A DNA stretch of 64,000 nucleotides from NCBI GenBank assembly GCA_040382235.1, contig JBEIFV010000002.1, positions 1 through 64,000 on the forward strand, written 5' to 3'. Below are positions 18,191 through 25,776 of the stretch, in pieces. The notes beneath the pieces were generated by a model. It was not told the DNA's origin. It was given only the letters and a program-made list of their open reading frames with translations, and made no database searches. Position 1 is the stretch's first letter; the number at the start of each line of letters is the position of its first letter. Source of the stretch: JAEUOS01 sp040382235. Lineage in GTDB: Bacteria > Pseudomonadota > Gammaproteobacteria > Burkholderiales > JAEUOS01. A program made the translations under genes and the position numbers.

Positions 18191-19144
18191 CTACTCCGCC
18201 CGGATTCCGGTGGCCTTGATCACCCGCGTATAGGCCGCCAGGTCAGCGCGCATGCGCGCCGCGAATTCCTCCGGCGTACCGCCCGCCACGTCGATACCCT
18301 GCGCGGCCAGTTTGTCGCGAATCGCCGGCAGCTTGAGCACGCGATTGAATTCGGCATTGATGCGCGCCACCACCGGCTTGGGCGTGCCGACAGGCGCCGC
18401 CACCCCCATCCAGAAGTTCATCTCGACCCCGGGCATGCCGGCTTCGGTAAACGTCGGCACCTCCGGCAGCACCGCCGACCGGGCACGCCCGACGGTGGCC
18501 AGCACGCGCAATTTCCCGCCCTTCAGTTGCGCGGCCACCGCCGGCAAGCCGGTGACGGTGAACTGCACCCGCCCGGCTACCAGATCCGGCAAGGCGATGG
18601 CCATGCCCTTGTACGGCACATGGGTGACATCCAGCCCGGCGGCAAGCTTCAGCATTTCGGTCGAAAGGTGGTGCGGTGTGCCGTTGCCAGGCGTCGCATA
18701 GGCAAGCTTGCCGGGCCGCGCACGCACGTACTCGACGAATTCCTTGAGCGTCTTGACCGGTATCGCCTCTTCATTGATCACCAGAAAAAACGGCAGGCCG
18801 CTGGCATGCACCACCGCGTCGAAATCGCGCAGCATGTCGTAGGGAAGGCTGGCAGCCATCGCCGCCAGGATCAGGTAGCTGTCGTTGACCACCAGCAGGG
18901 TGTGGCCATCGGGCGCCGCGCGCTTGACGAATTCGGCGGCGATGCTGCCATTGGCGCCGGGCTTGTTTTCGATCACCACCGCACCCAGGGTGTCGCGCAT
19001 CTCGGCACCGAGAGTCCGTGCCAGGACGTCGTTGGCAGCACCGGTGGTAAACGGTACCACCAGGGTGATCGGCTTTTGCGGAAAGGTTTGTGCGCCGGCG
19101 GCAGCGCAGACAAACAGCAAGAGAGCGGCAAACAGGTGTGGCAT
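18191..19144 (-). CDS. Bug/TctC family periplasmic solute-binding receptor
   Basis: 317 residues. Signal peptide LFAALLLFVCAAAGAQ, then the family opening FPQKPITLVVPFTTGAANDV, with PGANGSIAAEFV, VTHVPYKG and the LPEVPTFTEAG motif later. Bug receptors bind carboxylates or amides in the periplasm and may signal or feed shared transporters. The start is placed at 19144, where GGAG precedes the ATG and the signal peptide begins; an upstream in-frame start would precede this by 26 non-signal residues. It lies just upstream of the FAD oxidoreductase gene, suggesting that the ligand is that enzyme's substrate or a precursor. No TctA or TctB gene is nearby. Confidence 0.9.
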   Translation of the reverse strand: MPHLFAALLLFVCAAAGAQTFPQKPITLVVPFTTGAANDVLARTLGAEMRDTLGAVVIENKPGANGSIAAEFVKRAAPDGHTLLVVNDSYLILAAMAASLPYDMLRDFDAVVHASGLPFFLVINEEAIPVKTLKEFVEYVRARPGKLAYATPGNGTPHHLSTEMLKLAAGLDVTHVPYKGMAIALPDLVAGRVQFTVTGLPAVAAQLKGGKLRVLATVGRARSAVLPEVPTFTEAGMPGVEMNFWMGVAAPVGTPKPVVARINAEFNRVLKLPAIRDKLAAQGIDVAGGTPEEFAARMRADLAAYTRVIKATGIRAE

Positions 19145-19284
19145 CAAGGATCTCCGGAAGGTACCGGAATTGTACGGCCGGCACCGGTTACAAAACTTTA
19201 CATCGCGGAGACATGGGCGCAACAGGGGGCGCGCAAAGTGCCATCCATCGGGCGACCCCGCCCTTCAACCAGGAGCCAAACAAA

Positions 19285-19845
19285 ATGGAAACCCAAAACC
19301 CCAACCCCCAACCGGCCGGCGGCCATTGCCATCGCGGCGATCATCGCGGCTTTCGCTTCGGGCGCGTACTTTTGGTCGTCGCCATCGCGGCGGCGGCCGG
19401 TTTCGCCGGCGGCTATGCCGGCAAGTCCTTCGCGCACGGCCCGTTCGGGCATCGCGGCGGCTTCAGCAACACACTCGACCCGGCACAGATGGATGAACGG
19501 GTCGAACGCATGGTCAAGCATTTCGCGGTGGAAGTCGACGCCACACCGGAGCAGAAAGACAAGCTCGCAACAGTGGCCAAGGAACTGGCGCGCGACATGG
19601 CGCCGCTACGCGGCAAGATGAAGGCGGCACGGTCGCAGGGCATCGAACTGATGGCCGCGCCAACGCTTGACCGGGCGGCGATCGAAAAGCTGCGCATTGA
19701 GCAGATCGCGCTGGCCGATACTTCATCGAAGCGCGTTACCCAGGCCCTGGCGGACGCTGCCGATGTGCTGACGCCGGAGCAGCGCAAAAAGCTGGCGGAG
19801 CGGGCGCAGAAGTTCGGCGAGCGGCGCGGCTGGATGCGCGGTTAG
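19285..19845 (+). CDS. Spy/CpxP-like periplasmic protein with LTxxQ-type motifs
   Basis: 186 residues. A His/Gly-rich N-terminus (GGHCHRGDHRG) precedes a membrane segment (VLLVVAIAAAAGFAGGYAG, about 29-47). A helical periplasmic domain follows with ATPEQKDKL and LTPEQRKKL, the motif type of Spy/CpxP chaperones and heavy-metal resistance (CnrR/ZraP-like) proteins. It probably protects periplasmic proteins or senses metal. AGGAG lies nine bases before the ATG. It is divergent from the Bug receptor, with both starts within 140 bases, so the promoters share that gap. A stem-loop follows the stop. Confidence 0.8.
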   Translation: METQNPNPQPAGGHCHRGDHRGFRFGRVLLVVAIAAAAGFAGGYAGKSFAHGPFGHRGGFSNTLDPAQMDERVERMVKHFAVEVDATPEQKDKLATVAKELARDMAPLRGKMKAARSQGIELMAAPTLDRAAIEKLRIEQIALADTSSKRVTQALADAADVLTPEQRKKLAERAQKFGERRGWMRG

Positions 19846-19866
19846 GAACGAAGTCGCCGTGATACT

Positions 19867-19892
19867 GAGCGGTGCCCTTAAAGGCACTGCTC
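19867..19892 (+). terminator. Stem-loop after the Spy-like gene
   Basis: GAGCGGTGCC, a six-base loop (CTTAAA) and GGCACTGCTC form a 10-bp stem with one mismatch, 21 bases after the stop. The flanking CGCCG and CGGCG could extend it. No T-run follows, so it may be a hairpin rather than a true intrinsic terminator. Confidence 0.4.
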
Positions 19893-19899
19893 GGCGTCG

Positions 19900-20013
19900 C
19901 TACAAGCGTGCGATGTCGAAGGACAATTGCCGATGGTGACTGATCGCGAGCAAATGAATCACATCGCGTTCAAGCAAATACAACGCCGGATAGTTCTTCC
20001 GAAAACATTCGCG
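19900..20013 (-). pseudogene. RelE/ParE-type toxin remnant (C-terminal part)
   Basis: On the minus strand an open stretch of 37 codons ends in TAG at 19900. It reads ECFRKNYPALYLLERDV then IHLLAISHHRQ, the usual C-terminal pattern of RelE/ParE toxins (aromatic Tyr, beta strands and H-x-R). There is no start and the upstream part is missing. In the same frame a TAG separates it from the prfC remnant at 20014. I treat it as a decayed toxin tail. The match is short, so this is tentative. Confidence 0.45.
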
Positions 20014-20160
20014 CTAGTCGCCGCCGACCAGCCCGGCATGCTCACGCAGCACATGAAAGCGTACCTTCGGCCACATGTTCTCGACCACCCGCGATTCGGT
20101 GTGATGCTGCACCAGAACGGTCGGCGCATCGGTGGCCACCCATCGCCACGCGAAGCTTGA
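20014..20160 (-). pseudogene. Decayed copy of the 3' end of prfC
   Basis: The minus strand reads DAPTVLVQHHTESRVVENMW then PKVRFHVLREHAGLV before a TAG. The intact prfC at 20931-22550 ends with DAPTFLAQHHTELRAVEGMW, PKVRFHALREHAGLV and FQERLAG. The DNA is also clearly alignable over about 110 bases. Similarity fades above about 20160. It lies on the same strand as prfC, on the far side of the PIN/RHH toxin-antitoxin pair. Confidence 0.75.
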
Positions 20161-20235
20161 TGACCACAGTGCGGATTGCGACCGCATCCCGCATCGGCGT
20201 CATCCATTTCTCCAATCATGCAATCAAGCGCTGCC

Positions 20236-20460
20236 CTAAGGCTTGTGCCCTCTCGCCTGCTCAAGAAGAGCCAGACCGCGCTCGGTCTTGCCGCGCCCAC
20301 GCGCCGCGCGCGCGGCAAAGCGCGTTTCAAGATCGAACTCGGCAAGCATGACGGTGGTCATCTCCTCGATCATGCGATTGACACTGGTACCACGCTGGCG
20401 CGCCAGGGCCTTCAAGCGCAAATGTTTCTCATCAGGCAATCGCAGGGTCAGGGCGGTCAT
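20236..20460 (-). CDS. Ribbon-helix-helix antitoxin of a PIN toxin-antitoxin pair
   Basis: 74 residues. The N-terminal TLRLPDEKHLRLKALA and VNRMIEEMTT fit a ribbon-helix-helix DNA-binding domain (MetJ/Arc type). The C-terminal half is Arg/Ala-rich and would wrap the toxin. The ATG at 20460 overlaps the toxin stop codon (ATGA), and GGAG lies nine bases upstream within the toxin gene. The order is toxin first, antitoxin second, the reverse of most type II modules. It would repress the pair's promoter. Confidence 0.8.
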   Translation of the reverse strand: MTALTLRLPDEKHLRLKALARQRGTSVNRMIEEMTTVMLAEFDLETRFAARAARGRGKTERGLALLEQARGHKP

Positions 20461-20879
20461 GATCCACTCTCCATCAAGAAATCCTTTGGCGACTTGATCG
20501 CCAGGGTCGGAAACTTCAATTCCATGGTCGCAAAATCCCGCAGGTTTCGGGTGACGATGCACTGCGCGCCGCCGGCCACCGCCAACTCGACCAAATGGTT
20601 GTCGCCTTCATCGCGCAGATTCGGTCGCCAACCAAAATAGACTTTCGTCCATTGACAATTGGCAAGAAAAATATCCAGCAACTCACTTCGTTCCGCTGCC
20701 GAAAGCCGGCACTTTTCCCACAACGACGTTCGTCCGAGAACATCCTCATACTCAGCCATTAGGGCGGCGCCCATCAATGGTTCGTGCTCGCCACGCAAGC
20801 AAGAAGCCACCACTGCGTTGCTCGGCCCCATCCCCAGGCAGGCACCAACGAAAACATTGGTGTCCAGAACGATGATCAT
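20457..20879 (-). CDS. PIN-domain ribonuclease toxin (COG1569-like)
   Basis: 140 residues. The PIN active-site acids are present: Asp in VLDTNVFVGA (residue 6), Glu in AEYEDVL (about 40), and Asp residues in DEGDNHLVELA and TRNLRDF. It would cleave RNA when free of antitoxin. The start is the ATG at 20879, where MIIVLDTN begins. An upstream start would add 17 residues without improving the match. The pair sits 50 bases after the prfC stop codon on the same strand. Confidence 0.83.
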   Translation of the reverse strand: MIIVLDTNVFVGACLGMGPSNAVVASCLRGEHEPLMGAALMAEYEDVLGRTSLWEKCRLSAAERSELLDIFLANCQWTKVYFGWRPNLRDEGDNHLVELAVAGGAQCIVTRNLRDFATMELKFPTLAIKSPKDFLMESGS

Positions 20880-20930
20880 TGCCAATGGTAGCAAATTTGC
20901 CACCATTCTTGTCAAAGGCACATCGATCAA

Positions 20931-22550
20931 CTATCCCGCAAGCCGCTCCTGAAACACCAACCCTGCATGCTCGCGCAACGCATGAAAGCGCACTTTGGGC
21001 CACATGCCTTCGACCGCACGCAATTCAGTATGGTGCTGTGCCAGGAAGGTTGGCGCGTCCACCGCGTCGAGCGCCACACGATGCGCATTGGCATCGATGA
21101 ATCGCTTGAGTTCGGCCGGCTCGTCACTGGTAACCCAGCGCGCCAGGTGGTAGCGCGAGCCCGACATGCGCGCCGGCGCCCCGTACTCGTGCTGCAGGCG
21201 GTGCGCCACCACCTCAAACTGCAGGGTGCCGACCGCGCCCAGCAGCAGCATGCCGCCGCCCATTGGCCGAAACACCTGGATCGCGCCTTCCTCACCCAAC
21301 TGCTCCAGGCCCTGGCGCAGCTGCTTGCTTTTCATCGGGTCGGCCATCTCGACGTTCTGGAACAGCTCGGGCGCGAAAAACGGCAGCCCGGTGAACTGCA
21401 GGATCTCGCCCTCGGTCAGCGTATCGCCCAGCTGCAAAAGTCCATGGTTGGGAATGCCGATGATGTCACCGGCGTAGGCATCCTCGACCAGCTCGCGCCG
21501 CTGCGACAGGAACGAAACCACGGTGTTGGTGCGAATCTCTTTGCCAGTGCGGCAGATCTTCAGCTTCATGCCGCGCTCGAAACGCCCGGAGCACATGCGC
21601 ACGAAGGCAATGCGGTCGCGGTGCGCCGGGTCCATGTTGGCCTGGATCTTGAACACCACGCCGGTGAACTTGGCCTCGGTCGGTTCCACCCGGCGCTGAA
21701 TCGCCACCCGCGCGATCGGCGCCGGCGCCAGATCGACCAGCGCATCGAGCACCTCGCGCACGCCGAAGTTGTTGATCGCCGAGCCGAAGAACACCGGCGT
21801 CTGGCGGCCGGCCACGAAAGCTTCGCGGTCGAATTCGGGTGATGCCCCGGTGACCAGCTCGATCTCGTTTTTCGCCTGGGTGAAGGCATCGCCATAGCGC
21901 GCCGCGATCTGCGGATTGTCGAGACCGTCGATCACGTCGTCGTCGGCGCGCACCCGGTCTTCGCCGGCGGTGAATACGCGCATGCGGTCGCGCTTCAGAT
22001 CGAACACACCGCCAAAACGCTTGCCCATGCCGATCGGCCAGGTGAACGGCGCCGCCGGCATGCCCAGCACCTTCTCGATCTCGTCGATCAGATCAAGCGG
22101 TTCCTTGACCTCGCGGTCCATCTTGTTGATGAAGGTGATGATCGGCGTGTTGCGCGCGCGGCACACCTCGATCAGTCGCAGGGTCTGTGCTTCCACACCG
22201 TTGGCGGCATCGATCACCATCAGCGCGGCGTCCACCGCGGTCAACACGCGGTAAGTGTCTTCGGAAAAGTCCTGGTGGCCGGGCGTATCCAGCAGGTTGA
22301 TCACGCAATCGCGGTACTCGATCTGCATCACCGAGGATGCCACCGAGATGCCGCGCTGCTTTTCGATCTCCATCCAGTCGGAGGTGGCGTGGCGTGAAGC
22401 CTTGCGCGCTTTCACGCTGCCGGCGATGAAAATCGCGCCGCCGAACAAGAGCAGCTTTTCGGTCAGCGTGGTCTTGCCGGCATCCGGGTGGGAGATGATG
22501 GCAAAGGTTCTTCTGCGCTTGACTTCGCGGGTGATCTGGTCGCTGGACAT
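20931..22550 (-). CDS. prfC: Peptide chain release factor 3
   Basis: 539 residues. The translational GTPase RF3 removes RF1/RF2 from the ribosome after peptide release. G1 is HPDAGKTT (about 21-28), followed by the switch region RGISVASSVM, G3 DTPGHQDF and G4 NKMDRE. Domains II and III follow to the usual C-terminus. Full length, single frame. The ATG is preceded by GAGGAA; a GTG one codon earlier is also possible. This is a core gene. Its 3' end is partly duplicated downstream at 20014-20160. Confidence 0.97.
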   Translation of the reverse strand: MSSDQITREVKRRRTFAIISHPDAGKTTLTEKLLLFGGAIFIAGSVKARKASRHATSDWMEIEKQRGISVASSVMQIEYRDCVINLLDTPGHQDFSEDTYRVLTAVDAALMVIDAANGVEAQTLRLIEVCRARNTPIITFINKMDREVKEPLDLIDEIEKVLGMPAAPFTWPIGMGKRFGGVFDLKRDRMRVFTAGEDRVRADDDVIDGLDNPQIAARYGDAFTQAKNEIELVTGASPEFDREAFVAGRQTPVFFGSAINNFGVREVLDALVDLAPAPIARVAIQRRVEPTEAKFTGVVFKIQANMDPAHRDRIAFVRMCSGRFERGMKLKICRTGKEIRTNTVVSFLSQRRELVEDAYAGDIIGIPNHGLLQLGDTLTEGEILQFTGLPFFAPELFQNVEMADPMKSKQLRQGLEQLGEEGAIQVFRPMGGGMLLLGAVGTLQFEVVAHRLQHEYGAPARMSGSRYHLARWVTSDEPAELKRFIDANAHRVALDAVDAPTFLAQHHTELRAVEGMWPKVRFHALREHAGLVFQERLAG

Positions 22551-22799
22551 CACTTCAATTCCTCGATTGTGCGCACGAACATGCGCACATTTTGAATCTT
22601 GCTCCCGGCCCGCTGGCGCGGGTCCATCAGTACCGTCGTCCCGATGAGTGGAGCCGAGGTGAAGCGAAGAGTGTGATTATAGGGATTGTGCAAGACCATT
22701 CTTGTGCTCCACTCCCGAGTCAATACTTTTGAGCGCCGGAATCTTCAAACGCGGCTTGTTCAAAGCCTCGCGGGCGATTTCAATGCGCAGCGCACCGCG

Positions 22800-24644
22800 T
22801 CAAGCGAACGTGGCAATCCGCTCCCGGCATATCTCAAGCGTTCGGGTGAAGGCAGTCTCGCCCGACGGCCCATAGCCTGGAAGCTTGGGCAACGTGATCG
22901 CGGCAACGGCAGCCCGCATCCTATCCAGTACGTCGTCAATGGCGGCGTTGGTGTCCGACACCCGAAGCCCGGCTATTGTGGAGACCGCGAGGAAGTCGGC
23001 ACGCTCGAGCCGTTCGTCCTTGCCGTTCTGCTTCAGCGCCATGCGGTCATGTTCGAGACGGGGAAAGACGCGCGTGGTCAGCGTGTCGTAGACCGGCGCA
23101 AGACGAACGCTGTGGAAGGCCGGATTGCCGGGTTCGGCAATCTTCAGAACGGCCATGTTCTTGAGGTGCATGTCACCGTCGGCGATGAGCCAGGCGAACA
23201 CGATGCGCTTCATGAGGATCATGAGGTCTTCATCGGGCGATGTGGACAAACCTCTCAGGGCGCGCGCCACACGTTCGATGGTGCCGTCATACTTGGCCGC
23301 GGGCGTCAAGTCGAGCACCGAGCAAAGGTCTTCCATCGCCAGCAGTCGCTGGTCGTTCGCATCGGTGCGAATGTCGAAGCGCTCGACCAGAAGCGCCGGG
23401 GGCATGCCGTCAGGCATCGCCACCAGTGCGCTTGCCGGGACCATGAACCCGGCTTTCCGTGCCAGGGCAAGTCCGACCCATTCAACCAGCGGCAAGGCCT
23501 CGAAGCCGCTGGTCCCTGCGGGCTTCAGGATGTGGGTGAAAGGTGTTCCGATGGAGGGCGAAAGCCGGCCGCCCGGATCGAGCGTCATCGGTGCCTTGAT
23601 CTGCACGCCGGAGAGGCGCGGCGTATCGGCACGGTCATAGATCGCAGCGAGGTTGCGCTCGAAGTCCTGCGCAATCGCGCTGCGACCGGGCCCGGCATAG
23701 GTGCCTGTGAACACCCCCGCCGCTGTGTGTGCGGCGAGCGGCGTCGCGAGGACATCGAGCGACAGGGCGGCAAGCTCATCGGCGTTCTCGGCCAGCGTGA
23801 TGTTGGACAAGTAGCGCCTGCCCGAGCGAAGCATGGCTCGCTCGTCGCGGTCGTGCAGGACGCTCTCCAACCAGCCTTCCGGCAGCAGAGAGACCACGAA
23901 GGGCGGCAACCTGCCCGGCATCGTCTGGCGGATGACTGGCGGCATGCGCAAGCCGCTGTCGGCCTGCGACCAGCGCCACTCGAATCCGTCATGAACGAGG
24001 GTGCCGATGGGCAGGCCGTGCCATGCCACGGTCAAGGCGAACGCGGCCTCGTTGCGCGCGATCGCAATCGACGGCCCGCGCAGCAGGTACTTCCCGGCCC
24101 CCTCGCCCTCGCGATACCAGTCGTTTTCGCGGGCCAGCGCCCATACGGCGTCGCTGGCGGCCTGCGCGCCGCCGTACTCCTCGACAAGACGGGCGGCGAT
24201 GGCCTCGCGCGTAGCCGCATCGATGGACGCGGCGTGTTCGCTGCGCAGGCGAAAGGCCTCCAAAAACCTCTGGCGGATCGAGGAGACATTGACGGTGAAC
24301 TCGCCCAGGCTGTCGGCAACGGTGGCGGAAGCGAGCGAGGGCTTCGCCGGAGCCTTGTTCTGAACGATCTCCAGTGCCCGCAGGCGCGTGCGCTGCACGC
24401 GCGGCCCGGTCAGGTAGAGGCGTCCGTCGCGGGTCGGCCCCAGCAAAACGGCGCTCGCCGCCGCCAGGTAAGCATTGGGATAGAGGTAGCGGCCAATGCG
24501 GACGGAATGGGCGAGGACGGTCTGATCAACGTCGTCGGCTGCATCCACATAGATGCCCCGCATCAACTGGACGAGCTTGCCCGTCTCAGCCAGATAGTGG
24601 CTGCGGGTCTTGTCGATGGTCTCGCCAACGAGATGAAGGGTCAT
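22800..24644 (-). CDS. HipA-like kinase toxin with N-terminal AbiEi-like domain
   Basis: 614 residues, longer than HipA (about 440). Residues 1-115 resemble an AbiEi antitoxin-type winged-helix region (SHYLAETGKLVQLMRGIYV). The remainder carries HipA N- and C-lobes: HILKP (371-375) with the ATP Lys, ERFD (421-424), DLCSVL (439-444), the catalytic-loop counterpart DGDMHLKN (489-496, where HipA has D-x-H-x3-N) and APVYDTL (516-522) with the metal Asp. It would phosphorylate a translation factor or tRNA synthetase. No HipB partner is encoded beside it, so the N-terminal domain may serve as a built-in antitoxin/repressor. Two palindromic operators lie immediately upstream. Confidence 0.85.
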   Translation of the reverse strand: MTLHLVGETIDKTRSHYLAETGKLVQLMRGIYVDAADDVDQTVLAHSVRIGRYLYPNAYLAAASAVLLGPTRDGRLYLTGPRVQRTRLRALEIVQNKAPAKPSLASATVADSLGEFTVNVSSIRQRFLEAFRLRSEHAASIDAATREAIAARLVEEYGGAQAASDAVWALARENDWYREGEGAGKYLLRGPSIAIARNEAAFALTVAWHGLPIGTLVHDGFEWRWSQADSGLRMPPVIRQTMPGRLPPFVVSLLPEGWLESVLHDRDERAMLRSGRRYLSNITLAENADELAALSLDVLATPLAAHTAAGVFTGTYAGPGRSAIAQDFERNLAAIYDRADTPRLSGVQIKAPMTLDPGGRLSPSIGTPFTHILKPAGTSGFEALPLVEWVGLALARKAGFMVPASALVAMPDGMPPALLVERFDIRTDANDQRLLAMEDLCSVLDLTPAAKYDGTIERVARALRGLSTSPDEDLMILMKRIVFAWLIADGDMHLKNMAVLKIAEPGNPAFHSVRLAPVYDTLTTRVFPRLEHDRMALKQNGKDERLERADFLAVSTIAGLRVSDTNAAIDDVLDRMRAAVAAITLPKLPGYGPSGETAFTRTLEICRERIATFA

Positions 24645-24649
24645 TGTCT

Positions 24650-24684
24650 CTAACTTTTCCGTGTTTCAGATACGGAAAAGTTAG
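24650..24684 (-). promoter_or_regulatory. Palindromic operator next to the HipA-like gene
   Basis: Perfect 13-base inverted repeat: CTAACTTTTCCGT, a nine-base spacer, then ACGGAAAAGTTAG. It starts five bases from the ATG of the kinase gene and so covers its ribosome site. A second copy is found at 24717-24745. Likely autorepression by the N-terminal winged-helix domain (inference). Confidence 0.75.
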
Positions 24685-24716
24685 CACTCGGCTGGCCACC
24701 GGGCAAGAGAAATATG

Positions 24717-24745
24717 ACTTTTCCGTATTTCAGATACGTAAAAGT
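24717..24745 (-). promoter_or_regulatory. Second operator copy upstream of the HipA-like gene
   Basis: ACTTTTCCGTA, a seven-base spacer, then TACGTAAAAGT. It is an inverted repeat with one mismatch, and a direct repeat of the core of the first operator 64 bases away. The promoter presumably lies between or over the two sites. Confidence 0.7.
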
Positions 24746-24912
24746 TGTACTTATCGTTGTTCCTGCGTCGTGAACAAAACTTGCCAAACCCAATGAATTT
24801 CAATCGTCGGGAATGGCGCGTGCATCGCCACAGCAGCAAGGTGTCGGCATGGCCACGACCGGCCGCGATCACACAGCGATTTCGCTTGTCGGCGCCGCAA
24901 TCTTCGAAGCGC

Positions 24913-25527
24913 CTACCGGCCCACCGCCAATTTCACCCCGAACCCAAGCAGAAAAACCCCCGCAGTCTTGTTAAGCCACCCGGTCACCCGCGGACTCGCA
25001 CGCATGCGCTCGGCGGCAAAGTGGGTGATGAGAATGACGATCACGCAGTAAAGCCAAGTCAGGCAGGCGATGGTGAACGCCATCGCGGCGAAGGTGACGA
25101 GGCCCCGATGCTGGGCCGGATCGACAAACAAGGGAAAAAACGCCATGTAGAACACGATCGCCTTGGGGTTGAGCAGGGTGATCATCATGCTTTGGCCGAA
25201 AAAGCGGCGCGCTTCCATGTTGAGGATCGGCGCATCGCCGGGCTTGGCCAGGATCATGCGCATGCCCAGATACGCCAGGTAAATCGCGCCGGCGTATTGC
25301 ACCAGCGAAAACACCGCCGGGTTCGAGGTCAAGAGGGTGGCTACGCCAGCCACCGCCAGCCACATCAACACCTGGTCACCGGCGATCACACCCAGGGTTG
25401 CCGCCAGGCCACCGATGATGCGGCCCTTGCTGGTGGAGGTGATGATGGCCAGGTTGCCCGGCCCGGGAATGGCCAGGAACACAATGACCGCGATGACAAA
25501 AGCCCCGTAATCGACGACGCCGAACAT
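24913..25527 (-). CDS. LysE/RhtB family amino-acid exporter
   Basis: 204 residues with six predicted membrane segments. The family motif FLAIPGPGNLAIIT (about 17-30) and the second half LLNPKAIVFYMAFFP (about 118-132) are both present. It exports amino acids or derivatives, and the substrate is unknown. Complete, single gene, with intergenic repeats upstream. Confidence 0.92.
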   Translation of the reverse strand: MFGVVDYGAFVIAVIVFLAIPGPGNLAIITSTSKGRIIGGLAATLGVIAGDQVLMWLAVAGVATLLTSNPAVFSLVQYAGAIYLAYLGMRMILAKPGDAPILNMEARRFFGQSMMITLLNPKAIVFYMAFFPLFVDPAQHRGLVTFAAMAFTIACLTWLYCVIVILITHFAAERMRASPRVTGWLNKTAGVFLLGFGVKLAVGR

Positions 25528-25608
25528 GATTTATCCAATCATTGGATGGGAATTTGCGAGACAAAGCCAAGTGCCATGGAGGCAGGGCCGCGCCAATCGA
25601 TGACGTTT

Positions 25609-25675
25609 GTCATGCCCGCGCAAGCGGGCACCCGGTGCGCCGCGATCACCGGGTTCCCGTCTGCGCGGGAACGAC
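25609..25675. repeat. REP-like imperfect palindrome
   Basis: Two 29-base arms (25609-25637 and 25647-25675) around a nine-base spacer are inverted copies with about five mismatches. The arms hold GCCCGCGCAAGCGGGC-type core palindromes. Just after it, a 24-base unit containing GGAACGACAAGCG is repeated in tandem (to about 25725). Typical of dispersed extragenic palindromes that shape mRNA 3' ends. It lies between the LysE gene and the CaiB gene. Confidence 0.65.
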
Positions 25676-25776
25676 AAGCGAAGGTTTGCGGGGGAACGAC
25701 AAGCGAGGGCTTGCGCCGGCACCACAAACGGCGCCACCGCCGAGTTTCACAAGACACTTGTAGTCTCGCGCAGACA

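Noticed and set aside
18131..19621. A 496-codon plus-strand frame over the Bug receptor and the Spy-like gene
   Set aside because: No domain is seen and it is antisense to one gene and out of frame with another.
19867..19892. CRISPR-like or riboswitch reading of the stem-loop after the Spy-like gene
   Set aside because: It is a single hairpin with no repeats or spacers and no conserved riboswitch core, so at most a terminator-like hairpin.
22686..24653. A 655-codon open frame on the plus strand opposite the HipA-like gene
   Set aside because: It mirrors the codons of the real kinase gene, has His/Gly/Arg-rich composition without domains, and lacks a ribosome site.
25609..25725. CRISPR array
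   Set aside because: Only two short tandem units without unique spacers are seen. The structure is that of an extragenic palindrome.
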